A DNA stretch of 64,000 bases from an uncultured bacterium (GTDB lineage: Bacteria > Krumholzibacteriota > Krumholzibacteriia > LZORAL124-64-63): assembly GCA_937910695.1 (NCBI GenBank), contig CALEMW010000207.1:18523-82522 (forward strand), in the 5' to 3' direction. The notes beneath the pieces were generated by a model that saw nothing but the letters and a program-made list of their open reading frames with translations, made no database searches and was not told the DNA's origin. Every line of letters starts with the position of its first letter. Within the stretch, counting starts at the first letter, position 1. The translations under genes and the position numbers were made by a program. This document shows positions 25,240 to 33,781 of the stretch, piece after piece.

Positions 25240-26949
25240 ATGGACACCCGAGTCCTTCGTAATCGTAGCCTTATGAGCATGTTGCTCGTACTGATCGCCC
25301 TTGCGGCGTGGATGGGACTTGCCCACGCCCAGGACGAGACCGTGCCTCTGTCCCCCGAAGAAATCGTGCTGAGCGACATGCCGTTCACGGAAAAAGTCAC
25401 CGCGCTGAATCGTCTGCTCGAGCTCAATCCCCGCGATCCGGACATCTACAACAACCTCGGCGTGCTCTACGCCCAGCGGGAGGAGTGGCCTCTGGCCCGC
25501 GACTCCTTCCTGGCGGCTGTTCAGAGTTCTCCCATGTCGCCGTCCCATCACCGCAACCTGGGTCTGGTGTTGGTGGAGCTGGGCGACTACGGCATGGCGG
25601 TCTCGGAGTTCGAGGCTTATCGACGCTTCACTCCGGGCAACCCGTCGGATGTCGGTCTGCTGATCGGAGATGCTTGGCACAAATCGGGCGATAAGGCGAA
25701 GGCTCTCGCCGCTTATGAGGAGGGGCTGTCCGCCCTGACGGGCGTCTACGACGGCATCACGGCCCAGTTGGTCATGCGGAAGGCGTTGCTTGTCGATGAA
25801 GAAGGTCAGGAGGCGGTGCTCACCGCCCACCTCGAATCTTACCTCGATGCAGCCCGCAAGCATCTTGCTGCCAACGGCGGCGAAGCGGTCGACGCCGGCA
25901 CGCGAGCCAGCCAAGGCGTCATCCAGCGCCTGTTGGTTCTTCGCACCGAAAAAGCACGGGCCCTCACCGAGTCCGGTCAGCACGCCCAGGCGGCCGAAGT
26001 CCTTGAGGATGCGCTGACCATCGACGCAACCAGGACCGACCTGCTGCCGCTGATCGCCGAAGCCTGGCTCGAGGCGGGGGAATCGATGAAGGCCAAGGTC
26101 ATCGCCCAGCGTGCGGTCAACAGCAACCCAGACAATCCTTCCGGTTGGCGCGCCAAGGGGCGTATCGCGGAAATGGAGGGGCGCACGCGCGATGCTCTGG
26201 CGGCCTTCGAGCGAGCCTATGATCTGGGCCCCGACACCGACCTCGCCGCCCGCATCGGCCAGATCTACATGACCCTCGGCGACAATGCCAAGGCGCGGAA
26301 GTTCATGGGCGAAGTCGTTTCCGCTCCGGACACGCCTCCGGAGCTGTTGTTCAACTATGCCCTGAGCCTGCAACGTGACGGGAGTCATTCCCTGGCCATC
26401 AACCCGCTGAAAAAGGTCGTCGCCCGTGAACCTGAGATGGTCCAGGCCTGGCGGGCCCTCGGAACCTCGCTGCGCAGCATGGGGGACTTCAGTGAGGCGG
26501 CCGAAGCCTACGCCCGAGCCCAGAACCTGGAACCCGACGCCAAAATAGCCTTCCAGATCGGCTACTGCGCCGGCAAGGCCGGCCGCATCACCGACAGCAT
26601 CGATGCTTATCGGTCGGCCGTGGATCTGGATCCCACATACGAGAAGGCCTGGTTCAACCTCTGCCTGTCTGAAATCCGTGCCGAACGTTACACCGAGGCC
26701 CTGGACGACCTCTTGGTTCTCGAGACCATGGAAGGGCTGACCTATCGTATCCACTTCTACAAGGGGATCTGTTACGATGGGCTCGGCAGCGACGACGAAG
26801 CCATCATGGCCTACGAAGCTGCCCTTGAAGTCGAAGAGACGTCGGCAGCCTGGAACAACCTCGGGCTGGTGCTGGACCGTGCCGGCGATAAGAAGGAAGC
26901 GGCCGAGTGCTTTAAGATCGGCAAGGAACTGAAGGCGGAGGGCAAGTGA
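25240..26949 (+). CDS. Exported tetratricopeptide-repeat protein
   Basis: 569 residues from ATG 25240 with AGGAGA 5 bases upstream. A signal peptide (SMLLVLIALAAWMGLAHAQD) precedes a chain of TPR units: NPRDPDIYNNLGVLYAQREE, SPSHHRNLGLVLVELGDYGM, then at least six more to the C-terminus (ETSAAWNNLGLVLDRAGDKK). It is probably a periplasmic or outer-membrane-associated scaffold for protein interactions. The next gene begins within its stop codon (GTGA), suggesting the two products act together. Confidence 0.9.
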   Translation: MDTRVLRNRSLMSMLLVLIALAAWMGLAHAQDETVPLSPEEIVLSDMPFTEKVTALNRLLELNPRDPDIYNNLGVLYAQREEWPLARDSFLAAVQSSPMSPSHHRNLGLVLVELGDYGMAVSEFEAYRRFTPGNPSDVGLLIGDAWHKSGDKAKALAAYEEGLSALTGVYDGITAQLVMRKALLVDEEGQEAVLTAHLESYLDAARKHLAANGGEAVDAGTRASQGVIQRLLVLRTEKARALTESGQHAQAAEVLEDALTIDATRTDLLPLIAEAWLEAGESMKAKVIAQRAVNSNPDNPSGWRAKGRIAEMEGRTRDALAAFERAYDLGPDTDLAARIGQIYMTLGDNAKARKFMGEVVSAPDTPPELLFNYALSLQRDGSHSLAINPLKKVVAREPEMVQAWRALGTSLRSMGDFSEAAEAYARAQNLEPDAKIAFQIGYCAGKAGRITDSIDAYRSAVDLDPTYEKAWFNLCLSEIRAERYTEALDDLLVLETMEGLTYRIHFYKGICYDGLGSDDEAIMAYEAALEVEETSAAWNNLGLVLDRAGDKKEAAECFKIGKELKAEGK

Positions 26950-27995
26950 GAATCGGCTTCATCATCATCGCAGCGGCCTTGGCCGCGTCCCTCGTCTCGG
27001 CGGGTGGAGAACCCGAAGAGGGACATCCGTCTCTCCTGCCTATGGTTGCCACGACGTCGCAGTTTCCACTCTACGAAGCCGCCGACCTGGCCCATCACGG
27101 ATACCCTGATCACCAGCACGTCTACTTCTGGCCCGGCTGGCTCGCCCCTCTGGACGAACAGGGAGCGGCCTACGGGTTCGGTTCATTCTGTGCCGGACTC
27201 CATACCCGGGATCGGGATGGATTCGTCGTCGAAGCGGGCCGGGTCGCTTTTGCACCTTTCGTCATGATGTTCGACGCCGATGCGGAACCCTGCCTGGTGG
27301 CGCCCTTCCTGGGCTTTTGCGAAATGGCCCTGGTCGATGCGCGCTCCCTGTTAGGGCTCGACCCCGTCGGTGAATTGACGATGGCCAACCCCAGCGACAC
27401 CGCTGCCTACACCGCACGCACCGGCTACGGCACCTGGCGCATGTCGCGCTATGGAAACGGCGCGGCCGTCGTGCAACCCGTCGGCATTCTGGCGCGGCGC
27501 ACTCTGATCGCCCACGCCGCCCGCGATCTGGTGGCCCGCTGGCTTCTCGACGTCAACGGCGCCGGAGAGCTGCCCGCCTGGTTCCGCGAAGGTTTGAGCG
27601 CATGGTTCGCCGAAATGGGCGTCCATCTCTGCAACTACATGGCGGGTTTCCGGATCGAAGGTTCGGTGCTGATGTCTCCGACGGATATCGACTCGATCCT
27701 ATCGTCCCCTGCTGACGCCGATGTCGAAGTCGACCGTCGACAATACCGGGTGGCCCGTTACGGAGCTTTCCTGATGGTGTGGCAGCTCGTGGAACACCAC
27801 GGAGGGCTTGAACCGCTGCGCGACCTTCTCACTGCAATCGGCAACGGCATCGCTCCCGACAAAGCGTTCCGCGCCGCCTACGGTCACGACCTTTCCGAGC
27901 TCGCAACTCTGTTGGATCCGCAGCTGACCGGAGAACCGATCGGCGTCGAAGTCCAACCCCGCAATCCCGGGCGTCCGCCCAGGGCCGGCGGTTGA
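26946..27995 (+). CDS. Exported protein, degenerate peptidase-MA/gluzincin-like
   Basis: 349 residues from GTG 26946, overlapping the TPR gene stop. The signal peptide is MRIGFIIIAAALAASLVSAG. The middle has the shape of peptidase MA proteins: a helix RTLIAHAARDLVARWLLD where a HExxH zinc motif would stand, followed by ELPAWFREGLSAWFAEMG, the usual helix with the third-ligand Glu. The HExxH is HAARD, so the protein should not bind catalytic zinc. No other domain is recognised. Pairing with a TPR protein is common for this group. I regard the family call as likely, the loss of activity as inference. Confidence 0.6.
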   Translation: MRIGFIIIAAALAASLVSAGGEPEEGHPSLLPMVATTSQFPLYEAADLAHHGYPDHQHVYFWPGWLAPLDEQGAAYGFGSFCAGLHTRDRDGFVVEAGRVAFAPFVMMFDADAEPCLVAPFLGFCEMALVDARSLLGLDPVGELTMANPSDTAAYTARTGYGTWRMSRYGNGAAVVQPVGILARRTLIAHAARDLVARWLLDVNGAGELPAWFREGLSAWFAEMGVHLCNYMAGFRIEGSVLMSPTDIDSILSSPADADVEVDRRQYRVARYGAFLMVWQLVEHHGGLEPLRDLLTAIGNGIAPDKAFRAAYGHDLSELATLLDPQLTGEPIGVEVQPRNPGRPPRAGG

Positions 27996-27999
27996 CCCG

Positions 28000-28036
28000 A
28001 CCAGGAGACACCCGAAGAACACCAGGAGACACCCGA
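28000..28036 (+). repeat. Duplicated 16-base segment containing the ribosome binding site of gltX
   Basis: ACCAGGAGACACCCGA occurs at 28000-28015 and again at 28021-28036, a 21-base period; the second copy ends 2 bases before the ATG of gltX at 28039. The copies place two AGGAGA sequences in front of the gene, a local duplication. Confidence 0.85.
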
Positions 28037-28038
28037 CG

Positions 28039-29523
28039 ATGAGCGATCCCAAGATCCGCGTCCGCTTCGCGCCCAGCCCCACGGGTTTTCTACACGTGGG
28101 TGGCGCCCGCACTGCTTTGTTCAACTGGCTCTACGCCCGCAAAGTGGGCGGCGAATTCGTTCTGCGCATCGAAGACACCGACCAGGAACGCAGCACCGAG
28201 GAATCGTATGCGGCGATCCTGCGGGGCATGGAGTGGCTGGGACTGGATTGGGACGAAGGCCCGGGCGCCGGCGGTGATTGCGGCCCGTATCTGCAGTCCG
28301 AACGTCTGGACATCTACCGCGAACACATCGACGCGCTGCGCACCGACGGAAAGTTGTATCCCTGCTACTGCACCAGCGAGGAGATCAAGGGCCGCAACCT
28401 CGCGAAAGGCGAAGACGCCTTCGCCGGCTACGACGGCCACTGCCGGGAACTCACCACGGAACAGCGCTCCGCCTACGAGGCCGAGGGCCGCGATCCCAGC
28501 TGGCGCCTGCGCACCCCCGACCAGGACAGCACCTTCTGGTACGACATCGTGTACGACAAGAAGGAGTTCCCCAACTCCTCGCTCACCGACCGTGTGGTGC
28601 TAAAAAAGGACGGTTTCCCCACCTACAATTTCGCAGTCGTCGTCGACGATCATCTGATGGGCATCAGCCACTGCCTGCGCGGCGACGACCACGTCAGCAA
28701 CACGCCCTTCCAGATCCACGTCTACCAGGCGCTGGGTTGGACCCCGCCCAAGTTCGGCCATATGCCCATGATCCTGGGCCCCGACCGCAAGCGCCTGAGC
28801 AAGCGCCACGGCGCCACCAGCGTGGAGGAGTTCGCCGGCATGGGCTATCTGCCCGACGCCATGGTCAACTACCTGGCGCTGCTGGGCTGGTCGGCGGGCG
28901 GTTCGGGCGACGAAGTCTTCGCCCGCACCGAACTGATCAAGAAGTTCAGCCTGAAGAAGGTCAACTCGTCGCCGGCGGCCTTCGACTACGACAAACTCAA
29001 CCACATCAACGCCCAGCACCTCAAGCGCCTCGAGCCCGCCGGACGGCTGCGTCTGGTCGAACCCATGCTCGCCGAGCGCGGTTGGGAGCTCGATCCGGCC
29101 TGGCTCGTGCCCGCTGCTACCACGAGCGACTATCTGGGCCGGGTGCTCAATCTCCTGGGCGGACGCTTCAGCAATCTGCTGCGTGTACCCGAGCAGATCG
29201 GCTTCTTCTTCAGCGACGATTTTGCCGTCGAGGCCGAAGCCTCCGCTGAACATCTCGCCGGCGAAGAAACGAAAACCTGGCTCACGGGTCTGGCGGCGAA
29301 AATCGAAGCGGCGGCTCCCGTTGATCAAGCGGCGTCGGTCGAGATCTACGACGAAGCCGTCCGCGCCTTCGCCGAGGAACTCGACATCAAGGCCGGCGAT
29401 CTGATCCACCCCTGCCGGGTGGCGTTGACCGGAACGACCCGCAGCGCCGGAATCTTCGAAGTCATGGAACTGATCGGTGCGCCGCGTACGGTGGCGCGTC
29501 TCAGGGGAGCGGCAGCCCAGTAG
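28039..29523 (+). CDS. gltX: Glutamyl-tRNA synthetase
   Basis: 494 residues, class I synthetase charging tRNA-Glu (and tRNA-Gln if non-discriminating). The HIGH-type motif is FAPSPTGFLHVGGARTALFN, then LRIEDTDQERS, YPCYCTSEE (the zinc-region-like segment), GDDHVSNT and the KMSKS-type motif KRLSKRHGATSVEEFAG. The C-terminal anticodon-binding domain is complete (GDLIHPCRVALTGTTRSAG). tRNA-Gln and tRNA-Glu genes lie 2 kb downstream on the same strand. No gatCAB or glnS is in the window. Confidence 0.97.
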   Translation: MSDPKIRVRFAPSPTGFLHVGGARTALFNWLYARKVGGEFVLRIEDTDQERSTEESYAAILRGMEWLGLDWDEGPGAGGDCGPYLQSERLDIYREHIDALRTDGKLYPCYCTSEEIKGRNLAKGEDAFAGYDGHCRELTTEQRSAYEAEGRDPSWRLRTPDQDSTFWYDIVYDKKEFPNSSLTDRVVLKKDGFPTYNFAVVVDDHLMGISHCLRGDDHVSNTPFQIHVYQALGWTPPKFGHMPMILGPDRKRLSKRHGATSVEEFAGMGYLPDAMVNYLALLGWSAGGSGDEVFARTELIKKFSLKKVNSSPAAFDYDKLNHINAQHLKRLEPAGRLRLVEPMLAERGWELDPAWLVPAATTSDYLGRVLNLLGGRFSNLLRVPEQIGFFFSDDFAVEAEASAEHLAGEETKTWLTGLAAKIEAAAPVDQAASVEIYDEAVRAFAEELDIKAGDLIHPCRVALTGTTRSAGIFEVMELIGAPRTVARLRGAAAQ

Positions 29524-29533
29524 GAGGTCCGTC

Positions 29534-31627
29534 CTGATCCCGAGGATCCTGGTCCGCTACCTCCTGGTCTGGGTCGTCAACGCGGCGTCCCTGATCCTCG
29601 CAACCATGCTGCTGCCAGGAATCTGGTTCGACACCGCAGTTCCCGGCTGGTGGCGGGCGGCGGTCCTCTTGCCGGTAGAGTTCTCCCTGTTGATCCTCAT
29701 CGTGCGTCCTGTCCTGGTTCTCGCCACCCTGCCGCTGAACGTGGCGACCCTCGGCCTGCCGACCCTCCTGTTCAACGGTGTGCTGCTCTATCTGTCGGCC
29801 AAGTTCGAACCGGCCTTCCACATCGACGGCCTCGACGACGCCTTCGGCGGCATGCTGCTGTTCACCGTGGCCAACACGATGATGACCTCGCGGCTGGGCA
29901 TCGACGAGGTGTACCCCTTCTTCCAGACGATTCTGCGCAACGTCGGCACCCGCTTCGGTCCGTCACGGCCGCCGGATGTGCGCCGTGGCTTGGTCTTGCT
30001 GCAGATCGATGGTCTCTCATGGCGCAGCCTCATGCGCGCGGTACGCCGTGGCCGCATGCCCACGTTTTCGGCGTTGACGGGCCTGGGGTCCCATCGCCTG
30101 CGGCGTTGGCAGTCCGGCGTGCCGTCCAACACCCCGGCGGTCCAGGGAGCTCTGTTCTACGGTACCAGAGCGGGCGTTCCCGGCTACCGTTGGTACGACC
30201 GGGCCGCCGACAGCGTGCGGGTCGTCAGCCGACCCGAGGATGTGCGCCGGGTCGAGCAAGAACTGGCCGCCGGTGCTCCCGGCCTGCTCAGCGGAGGCTC
30301 CTGCATCAACAGCCTGCTCGCTGGCGGCGCCTCCAAGCGCTTGATGACCATCAGCGCCATGCGCGACCCTTCGGGAGAGCGGCGGGCTGGAGAAACCGCC
30401 GACTTCAACCTGTTCTGGCTCAGTCCCTGGGCCTACTCCACAGCCGTGCTGGTGACCCTCTGGGATTTCGCCACGGCTCTGGTCTGGCACGTCCAATCCC
30501 GATTCGATCGGACGAAGCGCGTGATCCACCGCTCGTGGCGCCAGGCTGCTGCCCGCTCGGTGACCAACGCCTTCCTACGCGAGACGGCGTTCTTCTGGCT
30601 GGAGCAGGACGTGGCGCGGGGCGTGCCGGTGATCTACTCCAACTTCGTGGGCTACGACGAGGTCGCTCACCACGCGGGCCCCGATGCGGACGAGGCCCTG
30701 GCCACCCTCACCGCCTTCGATCGCAAGCTCCAGAGGCTGCGGCGTCGGTTGCGCAAAGCACCCATCGAGTACGATCTGGTCCTGCTGTCGGATCACGGCC
30801 AAAGTCCCTGCGTTCCTTTTCGGGTCGTCGCCGGCTGCACCCTCGAAGACCTCGTCTCCGACCTGGCCGGCCGTACGGTCCCGGTCCACCAGCTCGGCGA
30901 TTCGGATGCGGCCTATGTGGACGGTCTGCTGGCCGAGATCGGCGGCGCCGACCAGCCCGCCGACATCCGCGCGGGCTGGTTCGCAACACGGGGCCGGATG
31001 ACCCTGGAGAAATTGAGCATGCCGGCCCGTCACCAGACGGTAGAGACGCCGGGCGAGACCCAGGTCATCGTCTGCGTTTCGGGCGGATTGGCTCACCTGT
31101 ACAGGCGCGGCACACAGAGGCCGCTGCATCTGGAGGAAGTCCGTTCCCTCTATCCTGGTCTCGTGGAGGGACTCGTCAGTCAGGAGGGGATCGCCTGCGT
31201 CATAGCGAGAGACCGGGACGGTTCACCGATCGCGGTGGGACGAGCGGGTGCACGGAATCTCATCACAGGCAAGATCGTGGGGGAGACCGATCCTCTCACT
31301 CCATTCTGGGACGTGGATCATTGGAACACGGAGTTGGCCCGTCTCGGCAGCGAGCCCGCATCCGGCGATCTGATCATCCTGGCCGACAGGCTGGACCGTC
31401 GACGGGTGGTCACCTTCGAAGAGCAGGTTGGGACCCACGGCGGGATCGGAGGGGCGCAGACCGAACCCTTCATCCTCGTCCCCACGGCCTGGCCCCTCGT
31501 CTGGTCCGATCTGAACAGCCCCGAATCTCTACATAAACTGTTGAAAAAGCACGTCCAAGGGGGTCTGGCCGAGCCTCCAGAAGCAGGAGATTTCCACAGC
31601 GACGGCTTGCATTCACCTGAAGCGTGA
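29534..31627 (+). CDS. Fusion of a phage-holin-family-IV-like membrane domain with a phosphodiesterase domain
   Basis: About 697 residues. The start is uncertain: GGAGG at 29523-29527 is followed 6 bases later by an in-frame CTG (29534), while GTG 29477 would lie within gltX; no ATG is near. Residues 1-125 hold four hydrophobic segments (LLVWVVNAASLILATMLLPG; VEFSLLILIVRPVLVLATLP; ATLGLPTLLFNGVLLYLSAK and one more), matching the mycobacterial-type 4-TMS holin family. Then an alkaline-phosphatase-superfamily domain begins: LLQIDGLSWRSL, nucleophile Thr in SNTPAVQGALFYGTRAG, YSNFVGYDEVAHHAG and LLSDHGQSPCVPF. Such fusions may act on envelope lipids or polymers; the substrate is unknown. Confidence 0.82.
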   Translation: MIPRILVRYLLVWVVNAASLILATMLLPGIWFDTAVPGWWRAAVLLPVEFSLLILIVRPVLVLATLPLNVATLGLPTLLFNGVLLYLSAKFEPAFHIDGLDDAFGGMLLFTVANTMMTSRLGIDEVYPFFQTILRNVGTRFGPSRPPDVRRGLVLLQIDGLSWRSLMRAVRRGRMPTFSALTGLGSHRLRRWQSGVPSNTPAVQGALFYGTRAGVPGYRWYDRAADSVRVVSRPEDVRRVEQELAAGAPGLLSGGSCINSLLAGGASKRLMTISAMRDPSGERRAGETADFNLFWLSPWAYSTAVLVTLWDFATALVWHVQSRFDRTKRVIHRSWRQAAARSVTNAFLRETAFFWLEQDVARGVPVIYSNFVGYDEVAHHAGPDADEALATLTAFDRKLQRLRRRLRKAPIEYDLVLLSDHGQSPCVPFRVVAGCTLEDLVSDLAGRTVPVHQLGDSDAAYVDGLLAEIGGADQPADIRAGWFATRGRMTLEKLSMPARHQTVETPGETQVIVCVSGGLAHLYRRGTQRPLHLEEVRSLYPGLVEGLVSQEGIACVIARDRDGSPIAVGRAGARNLITGKIVGETDPLTPFWDVDHWNTELARLGSEPASGDLIILADRLDRRRVVTFEEQVGTHGGIGGAQTEPFILVPTAWPLVWSDLNSPESLHKLLKKHVQGGLAEPPEAGDFHSDGLHSPEA

Positions 31628-31635
31628 TCTATATT
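31607..31635 (+). promoter_or_regulatory. Sigma-70-type promoter of the tRNA-Gln/tRNA-Glu unit
   Basis: TTGCAT (31607-31612) and TATATT (31630-31635) are separated by 17 bases, with tRNA-Gln starting 12 bases after the -10 box. The promoter overlaps the end of the phosphodiesterase gene. This is the best promoter match I see in the window. Confidence 0.7.
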
Positions 31636-31646
31636 TCGGCCCCGAA

Positions 31647-31720
31647 TGCCCGGTCGTCCAACGGCAGGACAGCTGACTCTGGCTCAGTCGATGAGGGTTC
31701 GAATCCTTCCCGGGCAACCA
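31647..31720 (+). tRNA. tRNA-Gln (anticodon CTG)
   Basis: 74 bases including encoded CCA. The acceptor is TGCCCGG/CCGGGCA (U1-A72, typical of tRNA-Gln), D arm GTCC/GGAC, anticodon stem GCTGA/TCAGT with loop CTCTGGC (anticodon CTG), and T stem GAGGG/CCTTC. Confidence 0.95.
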
Positions 31721-31757
31721 AAACTTCTAAAACGGCCGCCAGGCCGTTGTGCATTGT

Positions 31758-31833
31758 GCCCCGTTCGTCTAGTGGCCTAGGACGCTGGCCTCTCACGCCG
31801 GTAACACGGGTTCGAGTCCCGTACGGGGTACCA
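31758..31833 (+). tRNA. tRNA-Glu (anticodon CTC)
   Basis: 76 bases including encoded CCA. The acceptor is GCCCCGT/ACGGGGT (G1-U72), anticodon stem CTGGC/GCCGG with loop CTCTCAC (anticodon CTC), T arm CGGGTTCGAGTCCCG. It is co-transcribed with tRNA-Gln, 37 bases upstream. Confidence 0.95.
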
Positions 31834-31837
31834 GATC

Positions 31838-31872
31838 AAAAAGACTCCCTCTTTGCAGGGAGTCTTTTTTTT
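31838..31872 (+). terminator. Rho-independent terminator of the tRNA unit
   Basis: AAAAAGACTCCCT pairs with AGGGAGTCTTTTT around a 6-base loop and runs into a T8 tract, directly after the tRNA-Glu CCA. It is the clearest intrinsic terminator in the window. Confidence 0.95.
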
Positions 31873-32033
31873 ACCTCATTCAATCGGCCCGAGGTGCCCA
31901 CGATAGTTGGGGAAGTCCATCCCCCCAAGATACGCCACCTGCCGTATTGAGTGTCATGGCACAATGACGATATCATTCCTCTTGATTCAGCGTGTCCAAC
32001 AGAATCGGCCACAACATACCGAAAGATGATGAC
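31873..32033. other. Intergenic region, nothing recognised
   Basis: 160 bases of lower GC content between the tRNA terminator and a short signal-peptide-like frame. No gene or structure stands out. Confidence 0.4.
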
Positions 32034-32180
32034 ATGAAGTTCAAACACGGCAAACGCTCCAGCATGGTGATGATGACGATGCTGGCGATCATAGTGGCGC
32101 TTTGGACCGGAGTATCCCAGGCGGTTGTTCACGGCGTTTCACAGCGACAACACCGATTAACTAGAGGATGGTCATCATGA
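32034..32180 (+). pseudogene. Short frame encoding only a signal peptide, probable gene remnant
   Basis: 48 residues: a basic start (MKFKHGKRSS), a hydrophobic core (MVMMTMLAIIVALWTGVSQA) and about 18 residues of polar sequence before a stop. It looks like the N-terminus of an exported protein whose body is lost. Its stop overlaps the start of the next signal-peptide-bearing frame at 32177. A real short exported peptide cannot be ruled out. Confidence 0.4.
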
Positions 32181-32943
32181 ATAGATTGATCTCGTGTTTG
32201 GTAACGGTTCTCGCAATTTCCCTCGTTTGCTTTGCACCTGCTACGGCGGTGGAGTACGTCGACATCGATCAGTCCAGTGGCCCCGGCGGCATGATCGGTG
32301 ATGCCGACTGGCAGCAAACCTTTATTCCGACTGCCAACAACATCACGGCAGTTAGTCTCTACCTGCAGTTCAGTGTCGGCACCGCCACGGTTCAGATCCT
32401 CGACGGCCTTTGCGGCAATGTCCTGGCTCATGGTTCGGGTACAGGCCAGAACTGGGTCAAGTGCGACCTCGTTGGAGCCGAGGCTCTTGTGCCCGGCAAC
32501 AGTTCCGCATGCCCAACGGCAACACTCTGATCACTGAGGCCATGGAGGGCAGAATATTTGAAGTGACATCGGGCGGGACCATCGTCTGGACATACTTCGC
32601 CGGGGCTGCGGTGCACAAGGCACCCAGATATTGGGCGATCAGCACCGGTGTCGAAACGCCGCCGCCGGCAGTGCGACTACTGGCCGCCACTCCCAATCCG
32701 TTCAACCCTGTGACAAGGATCCACTTCGATATCGCGTTCGAGCAGCATGTTTCCCTCGAGATATTTGACCTCGGGGGACGGCATATGATGACTCTGGCGG
32801 CCCGGATCTATCCGCGCGGAAATCACACAGTTGAATGGAATGGTCGCGATGACGAGGGGCGAAGCGTTCCTTCGGGGACATTCGTCGTTCGGCTGAAGAC
32901 CGACAACGGGGAGGAATCCCGATTGATCACCCTGGTGCGGTGA
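32177..32943 (+). pseudogene. Chimeric broken gene: exported N-terminus fused out of frame to a beta-propeller fragment with a FlgD/T9SS-type sorting domain
   Basis: The first frame (32177-32530) starts with a signal peptide (LISCLVTVLAISLVCFAPAT) and a beta-sandwich-like domain, then stops. The body continues in another frame from about 32509: MPNGNTLITEAMEGRIFEVT is typical of arylsulfotransferase-like propeller blades, followed by TPNPFNPVTRIHFDIA, VSLEIFDLGGRHM and GRSVPSGTFVVRLKT, the FlgD-Ig-like C-terminal sorting module of FCB bacteria. The two halves seem to belong to different proteins, so a deletion joined two exported-protein genes and broke the frame. A sequencing frameshift would not explain the mismatch of domains. 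Confidence 0.7.
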
Positions 32944-32992
32944 ATTACGAAAAACCAGCAGAGCATCGAGATCATTCAAGGGCCAGGGCTTG

Positions 32993-33469
32993 TCAGGATT
33001 CGTCTTCCGCCGAAGGCCGGATCTGCATCTGCAATCCCCTCAGGAAATTCCTCATAATCTGATCGTTGAGCTTCCGGTAATGCTTGTGGCCAGGCTTGCG
33101 AAAAAAGGCACTCAGCTCATGACTGCTGAGCTGAAAGCCGCCCAGGTTCAGGATTTTGATCATTTCGTCGCTCTGCAGGTTCAAGGCGATCTTCAGCTTT
33201 GTGACGATGATGTTGTTGTTGAGGATTGTTTCAGGTTCGGGCTGCGCTCCAGGGCGCCGGCCGCGCTTGTGGTTGATCAAGCCGTTGAGGAAGATCGCCA
33301 GATTCGGATCATCAAGCTCCTGGTAGAGGAGCTCTTCATCGCTGGCCAGCCAGTCCCTGATTTGTTCCGGGGTCACAACGAGATCCGCCGCAGCGAACAC
33401 GGCAATCATCTCGGCGTCTTTGAAATCGAACATGTAGCGGATTCGTCGCAGAACGTCGTTGTTGGTCAT
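32993..33469 (-). CDS. DUF1456 (YehS-like) protein
   Basis: 158 residues made of two similar halves: MTNNDVLRRIRYMFDFKDAE and, later, NNIIVTKLKIALNLQSDEMI, each followed by a helical unit. This duplicated arrangement and the C-terminal RKPGHKHYRKLNDQIMRNFL segment are typical of the DUF1456/YehS family, whose function is unknown. No signal peptide. The gene lies in the lower-GC, gene-poor stretch together with a DUF2164 gene; both are common in Proteobacteria, and acquisition by transfer is possible but unproven. Confidence 0.85.
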   Translation of the reverse strand: MTNNDVLRRIRYMFDFKDAEMIAVFAAADLVVTPEQIRDWLASDEELLYQELDDPNLAIFLNGLINHKRGRRPGAQPEPETILNNNIIVTKLKIALNLQSDEMIKILNLGGFQLSSHELSAFFRKPGHKHYRKLNDQIMRNFLRGLQMQIRPSAEDES

Positions 33470-33526
33470 CAGGAGTTCCTTCGGAGTTCTCGTTTGAACG
33501 GCGCTTGTGCCTCGGCGGCATTCGTC

Positions 33527-33781
33527 TCAGGTCGTCATCTTCTTCCAGTAACCGAATTCCGATTCATAACACGTTCCGCTCAGATCCTCGACCTGGGTCT
33601 GCAGGTTGGCCTGCGCATCCCTGATCGCCTGATTGTAGATCGTCGGGCCGATCTCCTCGACGCAGAAGGCCAGCAGCATAGCTGCCTTCAGGTCGCCGAT
33701 CTCCTCATCCATGTGTTCGTCGAAGTAGCGCTGGATGGAGCCGATCAGGTGTTGTTCGGTTTTCTGCTTGAGCTTGATCAT
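33527..33781 (-). CDS. DUF2164 family protein
   Basis: 84 residues from ATG 33781; the frame stays open upstream but only the last part is family-like. QHLIGSIQRYFDEHMDEEIG, then DLKAAMLLAFCVEEIGPTIY and a C-terminal CYESEFGYWKK match the DUF2164 pattern closely. The function is unknown. It is cytosolic and lies 57 bases upstream of the DUF1456 gene on the same strand. Confidence 0.85.
   Translation of the reverse strand: MIKLKQKTEQHLIGSIQRYFDEHMDEEIGDLKAAMLLAFCVEEIGPTIYNQAIRDAQANLQTQVEDLSGTCYESEFGYWKKMTT

Noticed and set aside
25102..26754. Upstream extension of the MBL-fold gene frame to 838 residues
   Set aside because: The extra part is antisense to the well-supported TPR gene; the enzyme proper begins at ATG 25101 with the family's usual N-terminus.
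29534..29908. Holin-like domain as a sign of phage
   Set aside because: It is fused to a large enzyme domain and lies in a housekeeping context without phage genes.
29650..31536. 628-residue + frame within the holin-phosphodiesterase gene
   Set aside because: Arg/Pro/Gly-rich out-of-frame translation; all catalytic motifs lie in the other frame.
31624..31950. Open frame across the two tRNA genes
   Set aside because: It consists of tRNA and terminator sequence.
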